Shown one piece after another: positions 1 to 7,984 of a stretch of 17,306 nt of DNA. Position 1 is the first letter of the stretch, and each line of letters opens with the position of its first letter. The stretch is taken from the NCBI GenBank assembly GCA_937920575.1, contig CAKZSF010000252.1:1-17306 (forward strand). The letters are read 5' to 3'. The stretch is from an uncultured Sphingomonadaceae bacterium (lineage in GTDB: Bacteria > Pseudomonadota > Alphaproteobacteria > Sphingomonadales > Sphingomonadaceae). The position numbers and the translations under genes were made by a program. The notes beneath the pieces are model-generated. The model was given only the letters and a program-made list of their open reading frames with translations. It was not told the DNA's origin and made no database searches.

Positions 1-2109
1 TATGACGCGATGGAGCGGTTTGCGCGCGATCTGACGCAGGCGGCGCGTGACGGTAAGCTTGATCCGGTGATCGGCCGCGACGAGGAAATCCGCCGCACCG
101 TGCAGATCCTTGCTCGCCGGACCAAGAACAACCCCGCTCTGATCGGTGAACCCGGTGTCGGCAAGACCGCCATTGCGGAAGGCCTCGCGTTGCGGATTGC
201 GAATGGCGATGTGCCCGATAGTCTGAAGGGGCGCACGCTGATGAGCCTCGACATGGGCTCCTTGATTGCAGGCGCGAAGTATCGCGGCGAGTTCGAAGAA
301 CGGCTGAAATCGGTGCTCGACGAGGTAAAGAACGCTGATGGACAGATCATCCTGTTCATTGATGAGATGCACACGCTGATCGGGGCGGGCGCCAGTGAAG
401 GCAGCATGGATGCCTCCAACTTGCTTAAGCCTGCGCTGTCGCGCGGCGAGCTGCACTGTATCGGTGCGACGACGTTGGATGAGTACCAGAAATATGTCGA
501 GAAAGACCCCGCGCTGCAGCGGCGCTTCCAATCAGTCTATATTGACGAACCGAGCGTTGAAGACACCGTCTCGATCCTGCGCGGATTGAAGGAAAAATAC
601 GAGCTGCACCATGGGGTGCGGATCACTGACGGCGCGATTGTTGCCGCTGCACAGCTGTCCAACCGCTACATCCAAAACCGCTTCCTGCCTGACAAAGCGA
701 TTGACCTGATGGATGAGGCCGCGAGCCGCATCCGCATGGAAGTGGAAAGCAAGCCGGAAGAGATCGATGAACTGGATCGGCGGATCATTCAGCTCAAGAT
801 CGAAGAGACCGCGCTGACCAAAGAGAATGATCAGGCATCGAAAGACCGCCTGCATGCGTTGCGCGAGGAGTTGGCCAATCTGGAGCAGGAAAGCTCTGAA
901 CTGACCACTCGCTGGCAGAACGAGCGGGACAAAATCAACGCGGAAAGCAAGATCAAGGAAGAGCTGGACGCCGCACGGCTTGAGCTGGAACAGGCCGAGC
1001 GTGAAGGCGATCTCGCCAAAGCGGGCGAGCTGTCTTACGGGCGGATTCCCGAGCTGGAAAAAGCACTTGCGGCGGCGGAAGAAACCACTGAAAATGCGAT
1101 GCTTCGCGAGGAAGTGACGGATGAGGATATTGCCTCGGTCGTGTCGCGCTGGACGGGCATCCCCATCGATAAGATGATGGAAGGCGAACGCGAAAAACTG
1201 CTCCAGATGGAAGAGATGCTGGGCAAGCGTGTGATCGGGCAAGTCCCCGCCATCGAGGCCGTTTCCAAAGCCGTCCGCCGTGCGCGTGCGGGCCTGCAGG
1301 ACCCGGGCCGTCCGCTGGGCAGTTTCCTGTTCCTCGGCCCAACCGGTGTCGGCAAGACCGAGTTGACCAAAGCGCTCGCGGAATTCTTGTTCGATGATGA
1401 TCAGGCGATGGTTCGCATTGATATGAGCGAGTTTATGGAGAAGCACGCGGTCGCCCGGCTGATCGGTGCGCCTCCGGGCTATGTCGGCTATGACGAGGGC
1501 GGGGTGCTGACCGAAGCGGTTCGACGTCGTCCCTATCAAGTCGTGTTGTTCGACGAGGTTGAGAAAGCGCATAGCGACGTGTTCAACGTGCTGCTGCAAG
1601 TTCTCGATGATGGCCGCCTGACGGATGGGCAGGGCCGCGTGGTCGATTTCTCGAATACGCTGATCATTCTGACGTCCAACTTGGGCAGTCAGCATTTGGC
1701 CAATCTGGACGACGACGGCAAAGTGGCCGATGTTGAAAACCAAGTCATGGATGTGGTGCGGGCGCATTTCCGCCCCGAATTCCTCAACCGTTTGGACGAG
1801 GTAATCCTGTTCCACCGCCTGTCGATGGAGCACATGGCGCCAATCGTGAAAATTCAGGTCGGCCGCGTTCAGAAACTGCTGAAGGATCGCAAGATCACGC
1901 TCAATCTGACCGAAGCCGCGCTGCGCTGGATCGGGCGCGTGGGCTACGATCCGGTGTACGGCGCGAGGCCGCTAAAACGCGCGGTGCAGAAATATCTGCA
2001 AGACCCGCTGGCGGACAAGATCCTGTCGGGCGAAGTGCCTGATGGCACAACGCTGAACATCGATGAAGGCGATGGGGCGCTGGAGATGGTGGCGGAAAAG
2101 GCCAAGTAG
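1..2109 (+). CDS. clpB: ATP-dependent chaperone ClpB, 5'-truncated by window edge
   Basis: Hexameric AAA+ disaggregase that threads aggregated protein through its pore together with DnaK. The reading frame is open from base 1 (Tyr-Asp-Ala before the Met at base 10), so the first Met seen is internal: about 160 N-terminal residues, including the Clp N-domain, lie outside the window. Visible: first Walker A GEPGVGKT (from base 145), Walker [10 protein letters not shown] (about 350-376), pore loop [11 protein letters not shown] (about 271-303), arginine-finger region LQRRF (about 515-530), a charged coiled-coil middle domain at about 760-1110, [10 protein letters not shown] opening the second AAA+ domain (about 1150), second Walker A GPTGVGKT (from 1336), pore loop [13 protein letters not shown] (about 1465-1503) and the sensor region [11 protein letters not shown] (about 1768-1800). 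The middle domain separates ClpB from ClpA and ClpC. It ends at TAG 2107-2109 before a strong terminator. The gene looks intact in the part seen. Heat-shock control is expected for the family, but its promoter is not in view. Confidence 0.97.
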   Translation, partial: YDAMERFARDLTQAARDGKLDPVIGRDEEIRRTVQILARRTKNNPALIGEPGVGKTAIAEGLALRIANGDVPDSLKGRTLMSLDMGSLIAGAKYRGEFEERLKSVLDEVKNADGQIILFIDEMHTLIGAGASEGSMDASNLLKPALSRGELHCIGATTLDEYQKYVEKDPALQRRFQSVYIDEPSVEDTVSILRGLKEKYELHHGVRITDGAIVAAAQLSNRYIQNRFLPDKAIDLMDEAASRIRMEVESKPEEIDELDRRIIQLKIEETALTKENDQASKDRLHALREELANLEQESSELTTRWQNERDKINAESKIKEELDAARLELEQAEREGDLAKAGELSYGRIPELEKALAAAEETTENAMLREEVTDEDIASVVSRWTGIPIDKMMEGEREKLLQMEEMLGKRVIGQVPAIEAVSKAVRRARAGLQDPGRPLGSFLFLGPTGVGKTELTKALAEFLFDDDQAMVRIDMSEFMEKHAVARLIGAPPGYVGYDEGGVLTEAVRRRPYQVVLFDEVEKAHSDVFNVLLQVLDDGRLTDGQGRVVDFSNTLIILTSNLGSQHLANLDDDGKVADVENQVMDVVRAHFRPEFLNRLDEVILFHRLSMEHMAPIVKIQVGRVQKLLKDRKITLNLTEAALRWIGRVGYDPVYGARPLKRAVQKYLQDPLADKILSGEVPDGTTLNIDEGDGALEMVAEKAK

Positions 2110-2141
2110 CCTCCGCCAATTGGCTGAGCCATGCATTGCTG

Positions 2142-2161
2142 GCCAGACGTGATCGTCTGGC
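2142..2161. repeat. Small perfect hairpin just after clpB
   Basis: GCCAGACG (2142-2149) and CGTCTGGC (2154-2161) form a perfect 8-bp stem with the 4-nt loop TGAT. No T-run follows on the + strand, so it is not a classic terminator by itself. It sits 33 nt after the clpB stop and 8 nt before the main terminator stem, and could stabilise the clpB mRNA 3' end or help termination. Confidence 0.6.
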
Positions 2162-2169
2162 ATTCATAG

Positions 2170-2201
2170 AAAAAGGGCCCCGGTTTCCCGAGGCCCTTTT
2201 T
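2170..2201. terminator. Bidirectional rho-independent terminator between clpB and the TonB receptor gene
   Basis: A perfect 10-bp stem, AAAAAGGGCC (2170-2179) with GGCCCTTTTT (2192-2201), continues after one C/A mismatch into CGG/CCG closed by a TTTC loop. The A-run on one side and the T-run on the other give a U-tract in both directions, so the same hairpin can end clpB transcripts (+) and the converging TonB-receptor transcripts (-), whose stop codon lies at 2224-2226. Confidence 0.9.
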
Positions 2202-2223
2202 CTTATGCGGTATCCGCGTCGTC

Positions 2224-5200
2224 TTACAGGTCGAGGTTTACACCTACGTAGAAGAAGCGACCGGTGTTGTCGAAGATACCTGATCCGCCTCCAGCGCCGG
2301 TCAAGTTGAACGGAGGAGCTTGGTCAGTCAGGTTATCGACACCGAAGTAGAAGTTGAACTGTTCCTGCACACGCACGTCGACGCGAACGTCGTGCGTGAA
2401 ACGCTCTGGGTAGAACACTTCTGCCGTAAGGTCAGGGTTGCGTGGTGGAGCCAGAACAAGCGCGCCATCAGTACAGCTGGTCGTTGTCCGTGGGATAACG
2501 CCACCCGAGCAAATCTCGATGTTGTTGCGATAGTTCTCGCGCGCACCGATGAACTGCTTACCAACATAACGAAGGTCATAAGACACCGTCACGTTGTTGC
2601 GACGATATGACGCACCGAAGTTCGCTGCCCAGATTGGATCACCCAACTCGCCGCGATCTTCGTCAGGCAGGCCTGGGAAGTCCACGTCGAGGAAGTTTGT
2701 ACGATCCAGAGCGTGCGTTGCAATCAAGCGCAAGATCAGACGGTCATCATTGTCGAATGTCTTGCGATAAGACAGATCGAAGTCGATGCCTTCGGCCGTT
2801 AGCCTTGCGAAGTTGACTGGGCCTACAACAAGCGCTGCGTCACGGTTCAACGACCCGTCAGCTTCACGCGGGTTGACCGAGTTACAGAAGCTGTTCGGCT
2901 GCGGCAGATCGTAACAATTGTTTACGATCTGCTGAGCGCTAACGTTAGCGATAACCTTGTTCACCTCGATATCGTAGTAATCGACAGTCAGTGACAGGCC
3001 AGGGACCCAGCGGGGCTCAAGAATAACGCCAAGCGTCAAGCTGTTCGAAGTCTCAGCTTCCAGAGCCGGGTTACCACCTTGCAGAACTGCACGGTTGCCA
3101 GTGACCTGATCATCAAAGCCAGCTGGAACGCCATCTGCCGAACAGTTGTTGGCACGCAGGGCAGATCCGTTGTTAATTTCGTCATTATCGCACGGATCGT
3201 CGAAGAACAGGAAGTTCTGCGTTTGCGCACCGAACAGGTTGCTCAGTGTTGGCGCACGTACCGCGCGCGAATAGTTCGCGCGGAGCTTGATGTCTTCCAC
3301 CGGTGCCCAGATGCCATTCACATTGTACGACTCAACAGTGCCGGTTAGGCCGCCACCCGAGTTGTAATCAGAGATACGACCAGCAGCCGAGAATGTCAGT
3401 TCTTGGAAGAACGGCATGTCAGCCAGCAGCGGGATCTGAATCTCGCCGAAACCTTCGATGACTTCGAGCGATGGCGGATCAAACACGTCAAACGCGTTGA
3501 AGAACGTCGCACCAGAAGCTGACAACGCGTCAGGCTCTGCAAACGCCGTTTCCTTGCGCCACTCACCACCAACAACCACGCTGACCGGGCCGCCGGGCAG
3601 CTCGAAGAACGAGGAAGAGTCTGTGCTGATGAAAGCCAGAGCGTCATACTGCTCTGCTTCTTCAAACAGGTTGGCCACGCTGTTGACGTAAGCCAGTGCA
3701 GCAGCACTTGGATTACCGGCACCCAGTACGTTCAGTGGAACACACGCTGCATCGTCATTGGTGGTGTCAGCGTCAACGTTGATACGACACTGGATCGAAC
3801 CGTCTTGGGCGAAGACAGCATCCACGGCGTTACGAGCACGCTGATAGACGAGGTTGTTGGTCGCATTCAGGCGGCTATCAAACTTGCCGTAAGTGAACGA
3901 CACATCGTAGCGGGTGTTCGACGAGATATCGCCTTCAACACCAACCACCGCGCGATAGGTTTCGCGCTTCAGATCGTCGTTACGCGTGCCAAAGTCGCTG
4001 TTGTTACGGTTGATGAAGAAGCCTTGCGAGAGCGGCGTGAAGAAGCCGGCCCCAAACGCATTGAACAGCTCACCTTGAACATTGTTCTGAATCGTCGCCG
4101 CATCGTCAGGATGCAGGAACGCGTTATCAAAGCGAATAAAGAACGGTGCTGAAGTCAGGCCGTCCGCACAACTTGCATCAACGCCACCCAAAGATAGGAG
4201 ACCACCGCAGAAGCTGTTGAAAAATGACGGTGTGCCTTGGCCCAGCGCATCAATACGGGCGTATTTGAATTCCGCGTAAGGACGGAATGCTTCACTCACT
4301 TCGAAGTGGGTCAGCAAATTAATCGTGTAACGATCAATATCAGGGATCAGCGTTCCATCAGCCAGAGCGGTACCAGTGCCACCAACTGTTTGGCCGCCGA
4401 AATCTGTTCCGTTTGTTTCGTAGAACAAGCGGCCATTGTCGGCGAAACGATACCGTCCGAATGAGTCGCCGGTCGGGCAAGTAGTCGGCTGGAAAGCCTC
4501 AAAACCACGACGACAGAATGTCGCAACGGTGCCGCCTTCAGAGATAAAGTCCAAGAACAGACCGCTCAACAGCTGAAGGTCGGGATTGCCATCGGAATTC
4601 GACAGTTCATCGTCATTGTCGACTGTACGGAACGAACGGAAACCAATGCCGAAGCCGGAGTTCTCAGGACGCTGTGAGTTCAGCACGCGGCCAAGGCTGG
4701 TGTGCTCTGCGACAACCGCGATGTTACCGCGACCGTCAGCAAAGTTTGTGCCCCAAGCACCGCTGACTGAGTAAGTCGGCTGGTCACCACGGTTAGAGAT
4801 ACCGTATTGGCCGTTCAGCTCCAGACCTTCAAAGTCACGCTGGAGGACAAAGTTGACCACACCGGCGATAGCGTCAGAACCGTAAACGGCTGACGAACCA
4901 CCCGTCACAACATCCACACGCTCAAGCAGTTCGAACGGGATGGTGTTGACGTCGATTTGGAAGTCGCCCGGCTGTGCCGTGATGTGGCGACGGCCGTTGA
5001 CCAGAACCAGCGTACGCGACGTACCCAGACCACGAAGGTCGAGCAGGCTCAGACCAGTCGTGCCGATGAAACGTTGCGAGTTGGACGAGCTGAAAGTCGA
5101 ACGCAGCGAAGGAAGATCGTTCAGAGCATCGCCAAGCGAGACCGAACCGTCATCCAACAGATCGCCTGCTTCGACCGACGTAACAGGCGCAGGTGAATCA

Positions 5201-5415
5201 AGGTTCGGACGCGCGATACGCGAACCGGAAACGATGATCAGCGCGTCGCCATCATCAGATGCTGTTGCTTCTGCTGTTTCATCCGAATCGCAGACGCCAT
5301 TTTCGTCCGCATCAACGCAATCTTCTGCGTCTTGTGCTGCTGCTGGTGTTGCAACCAGCGCCATCGCAATCGCGGCAGGCGCGACGGACAGCTTTGTTAG
5401 CGTGTTGAATTTCAC
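2224..5415 (-). CDS. TonB-dependent outer-membrane receptor, 1063 aa
   Basis: Outer-membrane beta-barrel with an N-terminal plug that imports a ligand using TonB-ExbB-ExbD energy. The start is GTG (5413-5415); GGGA about 9 nt upstream and GGA 4 nt upstream are possible ribosome sites. Residues 1 to about 27 are a Sec signal peptide ending TPAAA. Residues 35-46 form a loop matching EF-hand spacing between Cys33 and Cys42. A TonB-box-like DALIIVSGSRI (57-67) leads into the plug (about 70-195), which has LRGLGTSRTLVLVNGRR and the family motif GGSSAVYGSDAIAGVVNFV. The rest is barrel, ending YVGVNLDL rather than the usual terminal aromatic residue. There are 14 cysteines in seven close pairs, probably disulfides in surface loops. 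The length is typical of large sphingomonad receptors and above the roughly 700 residues of siderophore receptors. The substrate cannot be told: neighbours (clpB convergent, an SDR gene divergent) are not clearly related. Confidence 0.95.
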   Translation of the reverse strand: MKFNTLTKLSVAPAAIAMALVATPAAAQDAEDCVDADENGVCDSDETAEATASDDGDALIIVSGSRIARPNLDSPAPVTSVEAGDLLDDGSVSLGDALNDLPSLRSTFSSSNSQRFIGTTGLSLLDLRGLGTSRTLVLVNGRRHITAQPGDFQIDVNTIPFELLERVDVVTGGSSAVYGSDAIAGVVNFVLQRDFEGLELNGQYGISNRGDQPTYSVSGAWGTNFADGRGNIAVVAEHTSLGRVLNSQRPENSGFGIGFRSFRTVDNDDELSNSDGNPDLQLLSGLFLDFISEGGTVATFCRRGFEAFQPTTCPTGDSFGRYRFADNGRLFYETNGTDFGGQTVGGTGTALADGTLIPDIDRYTINLLTHFEVSEAFRPYAEFKYARIDALGQGTPSFFNSFCGGLLSLGGVDASCADGLTSAPFFIRFDNAFLHPDDAATIQNNVQGELFNAFGAGFFTPLSQGFFINRNNSDFGTRNDDLKRETYRAVVGVEGDISSNTRYDVSFTYGKFDSRLNATNNLVYQRARNAVDAVFAQDGSIQCRINVDADTTNDDAACVPLNVLGAGNPSAAALAYVNSVANLFEEAEQYDALAFISTDSSSFFELPGGPVSVVVGGEWRKETAFAEPDALSASGATFFNAFDVFDPPSLEVIEGFGEIQIPLLADMPFFQELTFSAAGRISDYNSGGGLTGTVESYNVNGIWAPVEDIKLRANYSRAVRAPTLSNLFGAQTQNFLFFDDPCDNDEINNGSALRANNCSADGVPAGFDDQVTGNRAVLQGGNPALEAETSNSLTLGVILEPRWVPGLSLTVDYYDIEVNKVIANVSAQQIVNNCYDLPQPNSFCNSVNPREADGSLNRDAALVVGPVNFARLTAEGIDFDLSYRKTFDNDDRLILRLIATHALDRTNFLDVDFPGLPDEDRGELGDPIWAANFGASYRRNNVTVSYDLRYVGKQFIGARENYRNNIEICSGGVIPRTTTSCTDGALVLAPPRNPDLTAEVFYPERFTHDVRVDVRVQEQFNFYFGVDNLTDQAPPFNLTGAGGGSGIFDNTGRFFYVGVNLDL

Positions 5416-5443
5416 TGTTTCCAGTCCCTTTATAGAGTTCGGC

Positions 5444-5505
5444 CGAGACCCGTCTCGCCGATTGTGCGCGCAATCTCCCCAGATCGCGCGTTAAGCCTGA
5501 CTTAA
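5444..5505 (-). repeat. Cluster of three inverted repeats in the TonB-receptor leader
   Basis: Three adjacent dyads: CGAGAC-CC-GTCTCG (5444-5457); CGCGC-A-ATCT-CCCC-AGAT-C-GCGCG (5467-5490, one A/C mismatch inside an otherwise perfect 9-bp stem); and TTAAG-CCTGA-CTTAA (5491-5505). They lie 29-90 bp upstream of the GTG start, so on the mRNA they would be in the 5' leader if the promoter near 5600 is right, or act as operators if transcription starts closer. The middle one would present a GGGG loop on the receptor transcript. Confidence 0.5.
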
Positions 5506-5584
5506 TCTCCCGCAAGCCGACTCAATTCAAGGGGCGAGGGCCAATTCACCGTTAAACTTTGCTGCTGTTGCATTTGGGTGACAT

Positions 5585-5614
5585 AATGTAACGCTCCACG
5601 CACGATTGTTTCAA
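5585..5614 (-). promoter_or_regulatory. Candidate sigma-70 promoter for the TonB-receptor gene
   Basis: On the minus strand TTGAAA (5614-5609, five of six consensus bases) is followed after 18 nt by TACATT (5590-5585, four of six). The start point would be near 5578, giving a leader of about 160 nt that contains the three dyads. The -10 element overlaps the palindrome ACATAATGT (5581-5589). A weaker alternative is TTGAAT at 5530-5525 with GATTAA at 5507-5502. Confidence 0.4.
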
Positions 5615-5765
5615 AGTCGGGGGTTGTCGGGCAATCTGAACGCTCGCTGATCTCCCCATGGAATGGCAGCGCTATGGCGGCGCCTAACATTTTGGCGCTT
5701 GCGAAGACGAATCGCCCTGAGGCAACAGCCCCAACAATTCAGCAATCAATTTGGAAGGATGAACG

Positions 5766-6548
5766 ATGGAACTGAACGAAACTGTCTCTGCGGTAATTAC
5801 GGGTGGCGCGTCTGGATTGGGTGCAGCGACTGCACGGCGGCTGGCCGCCAAAGGCGTGAAATGCGCGCTGTTCGATTTGAATGAAGAGAAGGGCGAGGCG
5901 CTCGCTGCAGAGCTGGGCGGTACTTTTTGCAAAGTGAATGTGACCAGCGACGAAGACGTTGATGCTGGCTTTGAAAAGGCGCGCGCGGCCAATGGCCAAG
6001 AGCGCATCCTGGTCAACTGTGCAGGCATCGGTAACGCGATCAAAACCGCCAGCCGCTCCAAAGAAGACGGCTCTATCAAGCACTTTCCGCTCGATGCGTT
6101 CAACTTTGTGGTTCAGGTCAATTTGGTCGGCACATTTCGCTGCATTGCCAAGTCCGCGGCGGGCATGCTGACGCTCGATCCGTTGGCATGCGGTGACCGC
6201 GGCGCGATGGTGAACACCGCGTCGGTTGCGGCCGAGGATGGCCAGATGGGTCAAGCGGCTTATTCAGCATCCAAGGGCGGCGTTGTCGGTATGACTTTGC
6301 CGATTGCTCGCGATCTGGCGCGCGATGGGGTGCGAGTGAACACGATCCTGCCCGGCATTTTTGACACGCCGCTGCTCGCAGGCGCACCGCAGAATGTCCG
6401 CGATGCATTGGGTGCGCAGGTGCCGCATCCGGCGCGCCTTGGCCAGCCTGATGAATATGCGGCTTTGGCCCTGTGCATGATCGAAACCGGCTATTTCAAT
6501 GGGGAAGATGTGCGGTTGGACGGTGCAATCCGCATGGCACCGCGCTAA
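5766..6548 (+). CDS. SDR-family 3-hydroxyacyl-CoA dehydrogenase-like enzyme, 260 aa
   Basis: Classical short-chain dehydrogenase/reductase. The closest family by overall pattern is type 2 3-hydroxyacyl-CoA dehydrogenase (17-beta-HSD10-like), which oxidises 3-hydroxyacyl-CoA in fatty-acid or branched-chain amino-acid breakdown; the exact substrate is inferred. Cofactor motif TGGASGLG at residues 12-19; Asp37 at the end of beta-2 (ALFDLN) favours NAD over NADP; NCAG at 84-87; catalytic Asn119, Ser153, Tyr166 and Lys170 (YSASK). The substrate-loop segment LPGIFDTPLL is at 195-204. Length is normal for the family. The ATG is preceded by GGAAGGA with 6-nt spacing, so the start is good. It is followed 11 nt later by the methylthioadenosine phosphorylase gene, suggesting a two-gene operon, although the two enzymes share no obvious pathway. 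Confidence 0.93.
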   Translation: MELNETVSAVITGGASGLGAATARRLAAKGVKCALFDLNEEKGEALAAELGGTFCKVNVTSDEDVDAGFEKARAANGQERILVNCAGIGNAIKTASRSKEDGSIKHFPLDAFNFVVQVNLVGTFRCIAKSAAGMLTLDPLACGDRGAMVNTASVAAEDGQMGQAAYSASKGGVVGMTLPIARDLARDGVRVNTILPGIFDTPLLAGAPQNVRDALGAQVPHPARLGQPDEYAALALCMIETGYFNGEDVRLDGAIRMAPR

Positions 6549-6559
6549 GCAACCTGCCT

Positions 6560-7438
6560 ATGGCGAAAGACGGTTGGCATATTGGCGTTTTGGGCGGTTC
6601 GGGGCTGTACGCTCTTGATGGTCTGGAAGATGTGCAACAGCTGGCCGTCCAAAGCACTTTTGGCGAGCCATCCAGCCCGGTTACGATGGGCCGGATTGGC
6701 AAGATCAAATTCTCATTCATTGCGCGGCATGGGGCGGGGCATGCAATCCCGCCCCATGCCGTCAATTATCGCGCCAATATTGACGCCCTGAAACGCTGTG
6801 GCGTGACGGATCTGGTGGCTATCTCCGCGATCGGTTCCTTGGCAGAGGCAATGGCGCCGGGCGATCTTGTCGCGGTCGACCAATTTATTGATCGCACAGT
6901 GTCGCGGGAGAACAGCTTCTTTGGGCGCGGCCTTGTCGCGCATGTCAGCTTGGCTGACCCTGTCTGCCCGCGTCTGTCCGGGCATGTGCAACAGGCGGCC
7001 CAAGATGCGGGTGCGAAGCTGCATGAACGCGGCACCTATGTGGCCATCGAAGGCCCGCAATTTTCCACTCGCGCGGAAAGTCATCTCTATCGGCAATGGG
7101 GCGCGCAAGTGATCGGCATGACCGCAATGCCGGAAGCACGTCTCGCCCGCGAGGCGGAACTGCCTTATGCCTTGCTCGGCATGGTAACCGATTATGATTG
7201 CTGGCGTGAAGAGAGTGAGGCTGTTGAAGCAAGCGATGTTCTGTCTGTCTTGAATGCGAATGCGGCTGTCGCGCAAACAATGTTGCAAAAACTTGCCGAA
7301 AATCTGCCAGCGCAGCGCGAACCCAGCCCAATCGATACGGTGCTTGATCACGCAATTGTCACAGCACCCGACGCGCGCGATGCGGAACAAATGATCCGGC
7401 TGGGTGCGATCATAAAGCGCGCCTTGGGCCGGACATAG
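6560..7438 (+). CDS. mtnP: S-methyl-5'-thioadenosine phosphorylase, 292 aa
   Basis: Cytosolic enzyme that splits methylthioadenosine with phosphate into adenine and 5-methylthioribose-1-phosphate, recycling the by-product of polyamine and homoserine-lactone synthesis. Start chosen at ATG 6560; a frame extension to 6473 would lie inside the SDR gene. Motifs: phosphate-binding GGSG (12-15), RHG (56-58), PPHAVNYRANI (64-74), SAIGSL (89-94), EGPQFSTRAES (164-174), GMTAMPEARLAREAE (186-200) and TDYDCW (210-215). Asp211 and Asp213 match the two aspartates that read adenine in known methylthioadenosine phosphorylases, which argues against a purine nucleoside phosphorylase using 6-oxopurines. The PPH motif is also seen in methylthioinosine phosphorylases, so some doubt on base preference remains. 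No clear Shine-Dalgarno is seen in the 11-nt gap, so translation may depend on coupling to the SDR gene. Confidence 0.93.
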   Translation: MAKDGWHIGVLGGSGLYALDGLEDVQQLAVQSTFGEPSSPVTMGRIGKIKFSFIARHGAGHAIPPHAVNYRANIDALKRCGVTDLVAISAIGSLAEAMAPGDLVAVDQFIDRTVSRENSFFGRGLVAHVSLADPVCPRLSGHVQQAAQDAGAKLHERGTYVAIEGPQFSTRAESHLYRQWGAQVIGMTAMPEARLAREAELPYALLGMVTDYDCWREESEAVEASDVLSVLNANAAVAQTMLQKLAENLPAQREPSPIDTVLDHAIVTAPDARDAEQMIRLGAIIKRALGRT

Positions 7439-7470
7439 GTAAATTCCGGCGGTCAAAGGGCGCTTGCCCA

Positions 7471-7500
7471 TTGCCAAGTGGTTTCATTTCTTACTAAATT
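7471..7500 (+). promoter_or_regulatory. Candidate promoter for the marR-like gene, possible leaderless start
   Basis: TTGCCA (7471-7476, five of six -35 bases) and TAAATT (7495-7500, four of six -10 bases) are separated by 18 nt. Transcription would begin near 7507, only about 4 nt before the ATG at 7511. No Shine-Dalgarno precedes that ATG, which fits a leaderless or nearly leaderless mRNA. Confidence 0.45.
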
Positions 7501-7510
7501 CGCCTCCATC

Positions 7511-7954
7511 ATGAAGCCGTCACCGCAACTTGCCGATTTTCTGCCATACCTTCTCTCTGTCGCTTCAAACGCGGTGAGCGACAGGATTGCGGAACGTTAT
7601 CAGGAGCGGTTCGATCTTAAGATTGCCGAGTGGCGCGTTATGGCGGTACTGGGCGATAGCGGGTCGCACACGCAACGCGAGCTCACCGAATTGACGTTGA
7701 TGGACAAGGTTGCCGTCAACCGTGCGTGCAAATCCTTGTCCGACAAGAAATTTATCCTGCGCCGCCCCAACGCCGATGACGGCCGCTCCCATTTGCTGAA
7801 GCTTACGCCGGAAGGGCGCGAGACGTTTGAGCAAATCATGCCGCTTGCCCTACAAATGGAAACTCGGCTGTTTGACGCGCTCGACGACCGCGAGAAGGCG
7901 CAGTTGAAGGACGTGTTGCGCAAGATCGCAGCGCATGCCCGGTCCAGCCGCTAA
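7511..7954 (+). CDS. MarR-family winged-helix transcriptional regulator, 147 aa
   Basis: Dimeric DNA-binding regulator of the MarR type. Residues 1-50 give the N-terminal dimerisation helices and the typical WRVMAVLGD stretch; 54-64 (TQRELTELTLM) and 66-78 form the helix-turn-helix; 80-98 are the wing with the conserved DDGR turn (89-92) and HLLKLTPEGRE; 105-147 is the C-terminal dimer helix pair. Length is normal. Start: a GTG at 7478 would add 11 residues, but that codon lies between the presumed -35 and -10 boxes, and ATG 7511 begins the natural domain edge, so 7511 is preferred. The gene is 72 nt after mtnP and convergent with tadC. Its target is unknown; MarR proteins often control an adjacent gene or themselves, and no operator could be assigned. 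Confidence 0.9.
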   Translation: MKPSPQLADFLPYLLSVASNAVSDRIAERYQERFDLKIAEWRVMAVLGDSGSHTQRELTELTLMDKVAVNRACKSLSDKKFILRRPNADDGRSHLLKLTPEGRETFEQIMPLALQMETRLFDALDDREKAQLKDVLRKIAAHARSSR

Positions 7955-7984
7955 CGCAAGAATACCGCTACGCTGCAAAGAGAA

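Larger units (their letters stand above)
5416..5765. other. Divergent intergenic region between the TonB receptor and SDR genes
   Basis: This 350-bp stretch has no convincing gene. It holds the presumed promoter of the receptor gene (minus strand, about 5585-5614), three dyads close to the receptor start (5444-5457, 5467-5490, 5491-5505) and the SDR ribosome-binding site GGAAGGA at 5753-5759. AATCTCCC occurs at 5472-5479 and 5504-5511, and the related GATCTCCCC at 5649-5657. I could not identify a convincing sigma-70 promoter for the SDR gene. A 62-codon ORF on the minus strand (5502-5690) lacks a ribosome site and is not accepted. Confidence 0.6.

Noticed and set aside
532..1833. Long 433-codon open frame on the minus strand across clpB
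   Set aside because: It is antisense to strongly conserved ClpB motifs, its translation is rich in His, Gln and Arg without any domain, and long antisense frames are common in GC-rich coding DNA.
5335..5365. Triplet-like TGCTGCTGCTGG run near the start of the TonB-receptor gene
   Set aside because: It is the Ala-rich end of the signal peptide written in GCA codons; it explains itself as coding sequence and is too short to call a repeat.
5502..5690. 62-codon minus-strand frame in the receptor-SDR intergenic region
   Set aside because: No Shine-Dalgarno before its ATG, no recognisable domain or membrane segment, and it overlaps the presumed receptor promoter and the upstream dyads.
7455..7472. 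Possible terminator after mtnP (GGGC-GCTT-GCCC)
   Set aside because: Only a 4-bp stem, no T-run, and it abuts the presumed -35 box of the marR-like gene.
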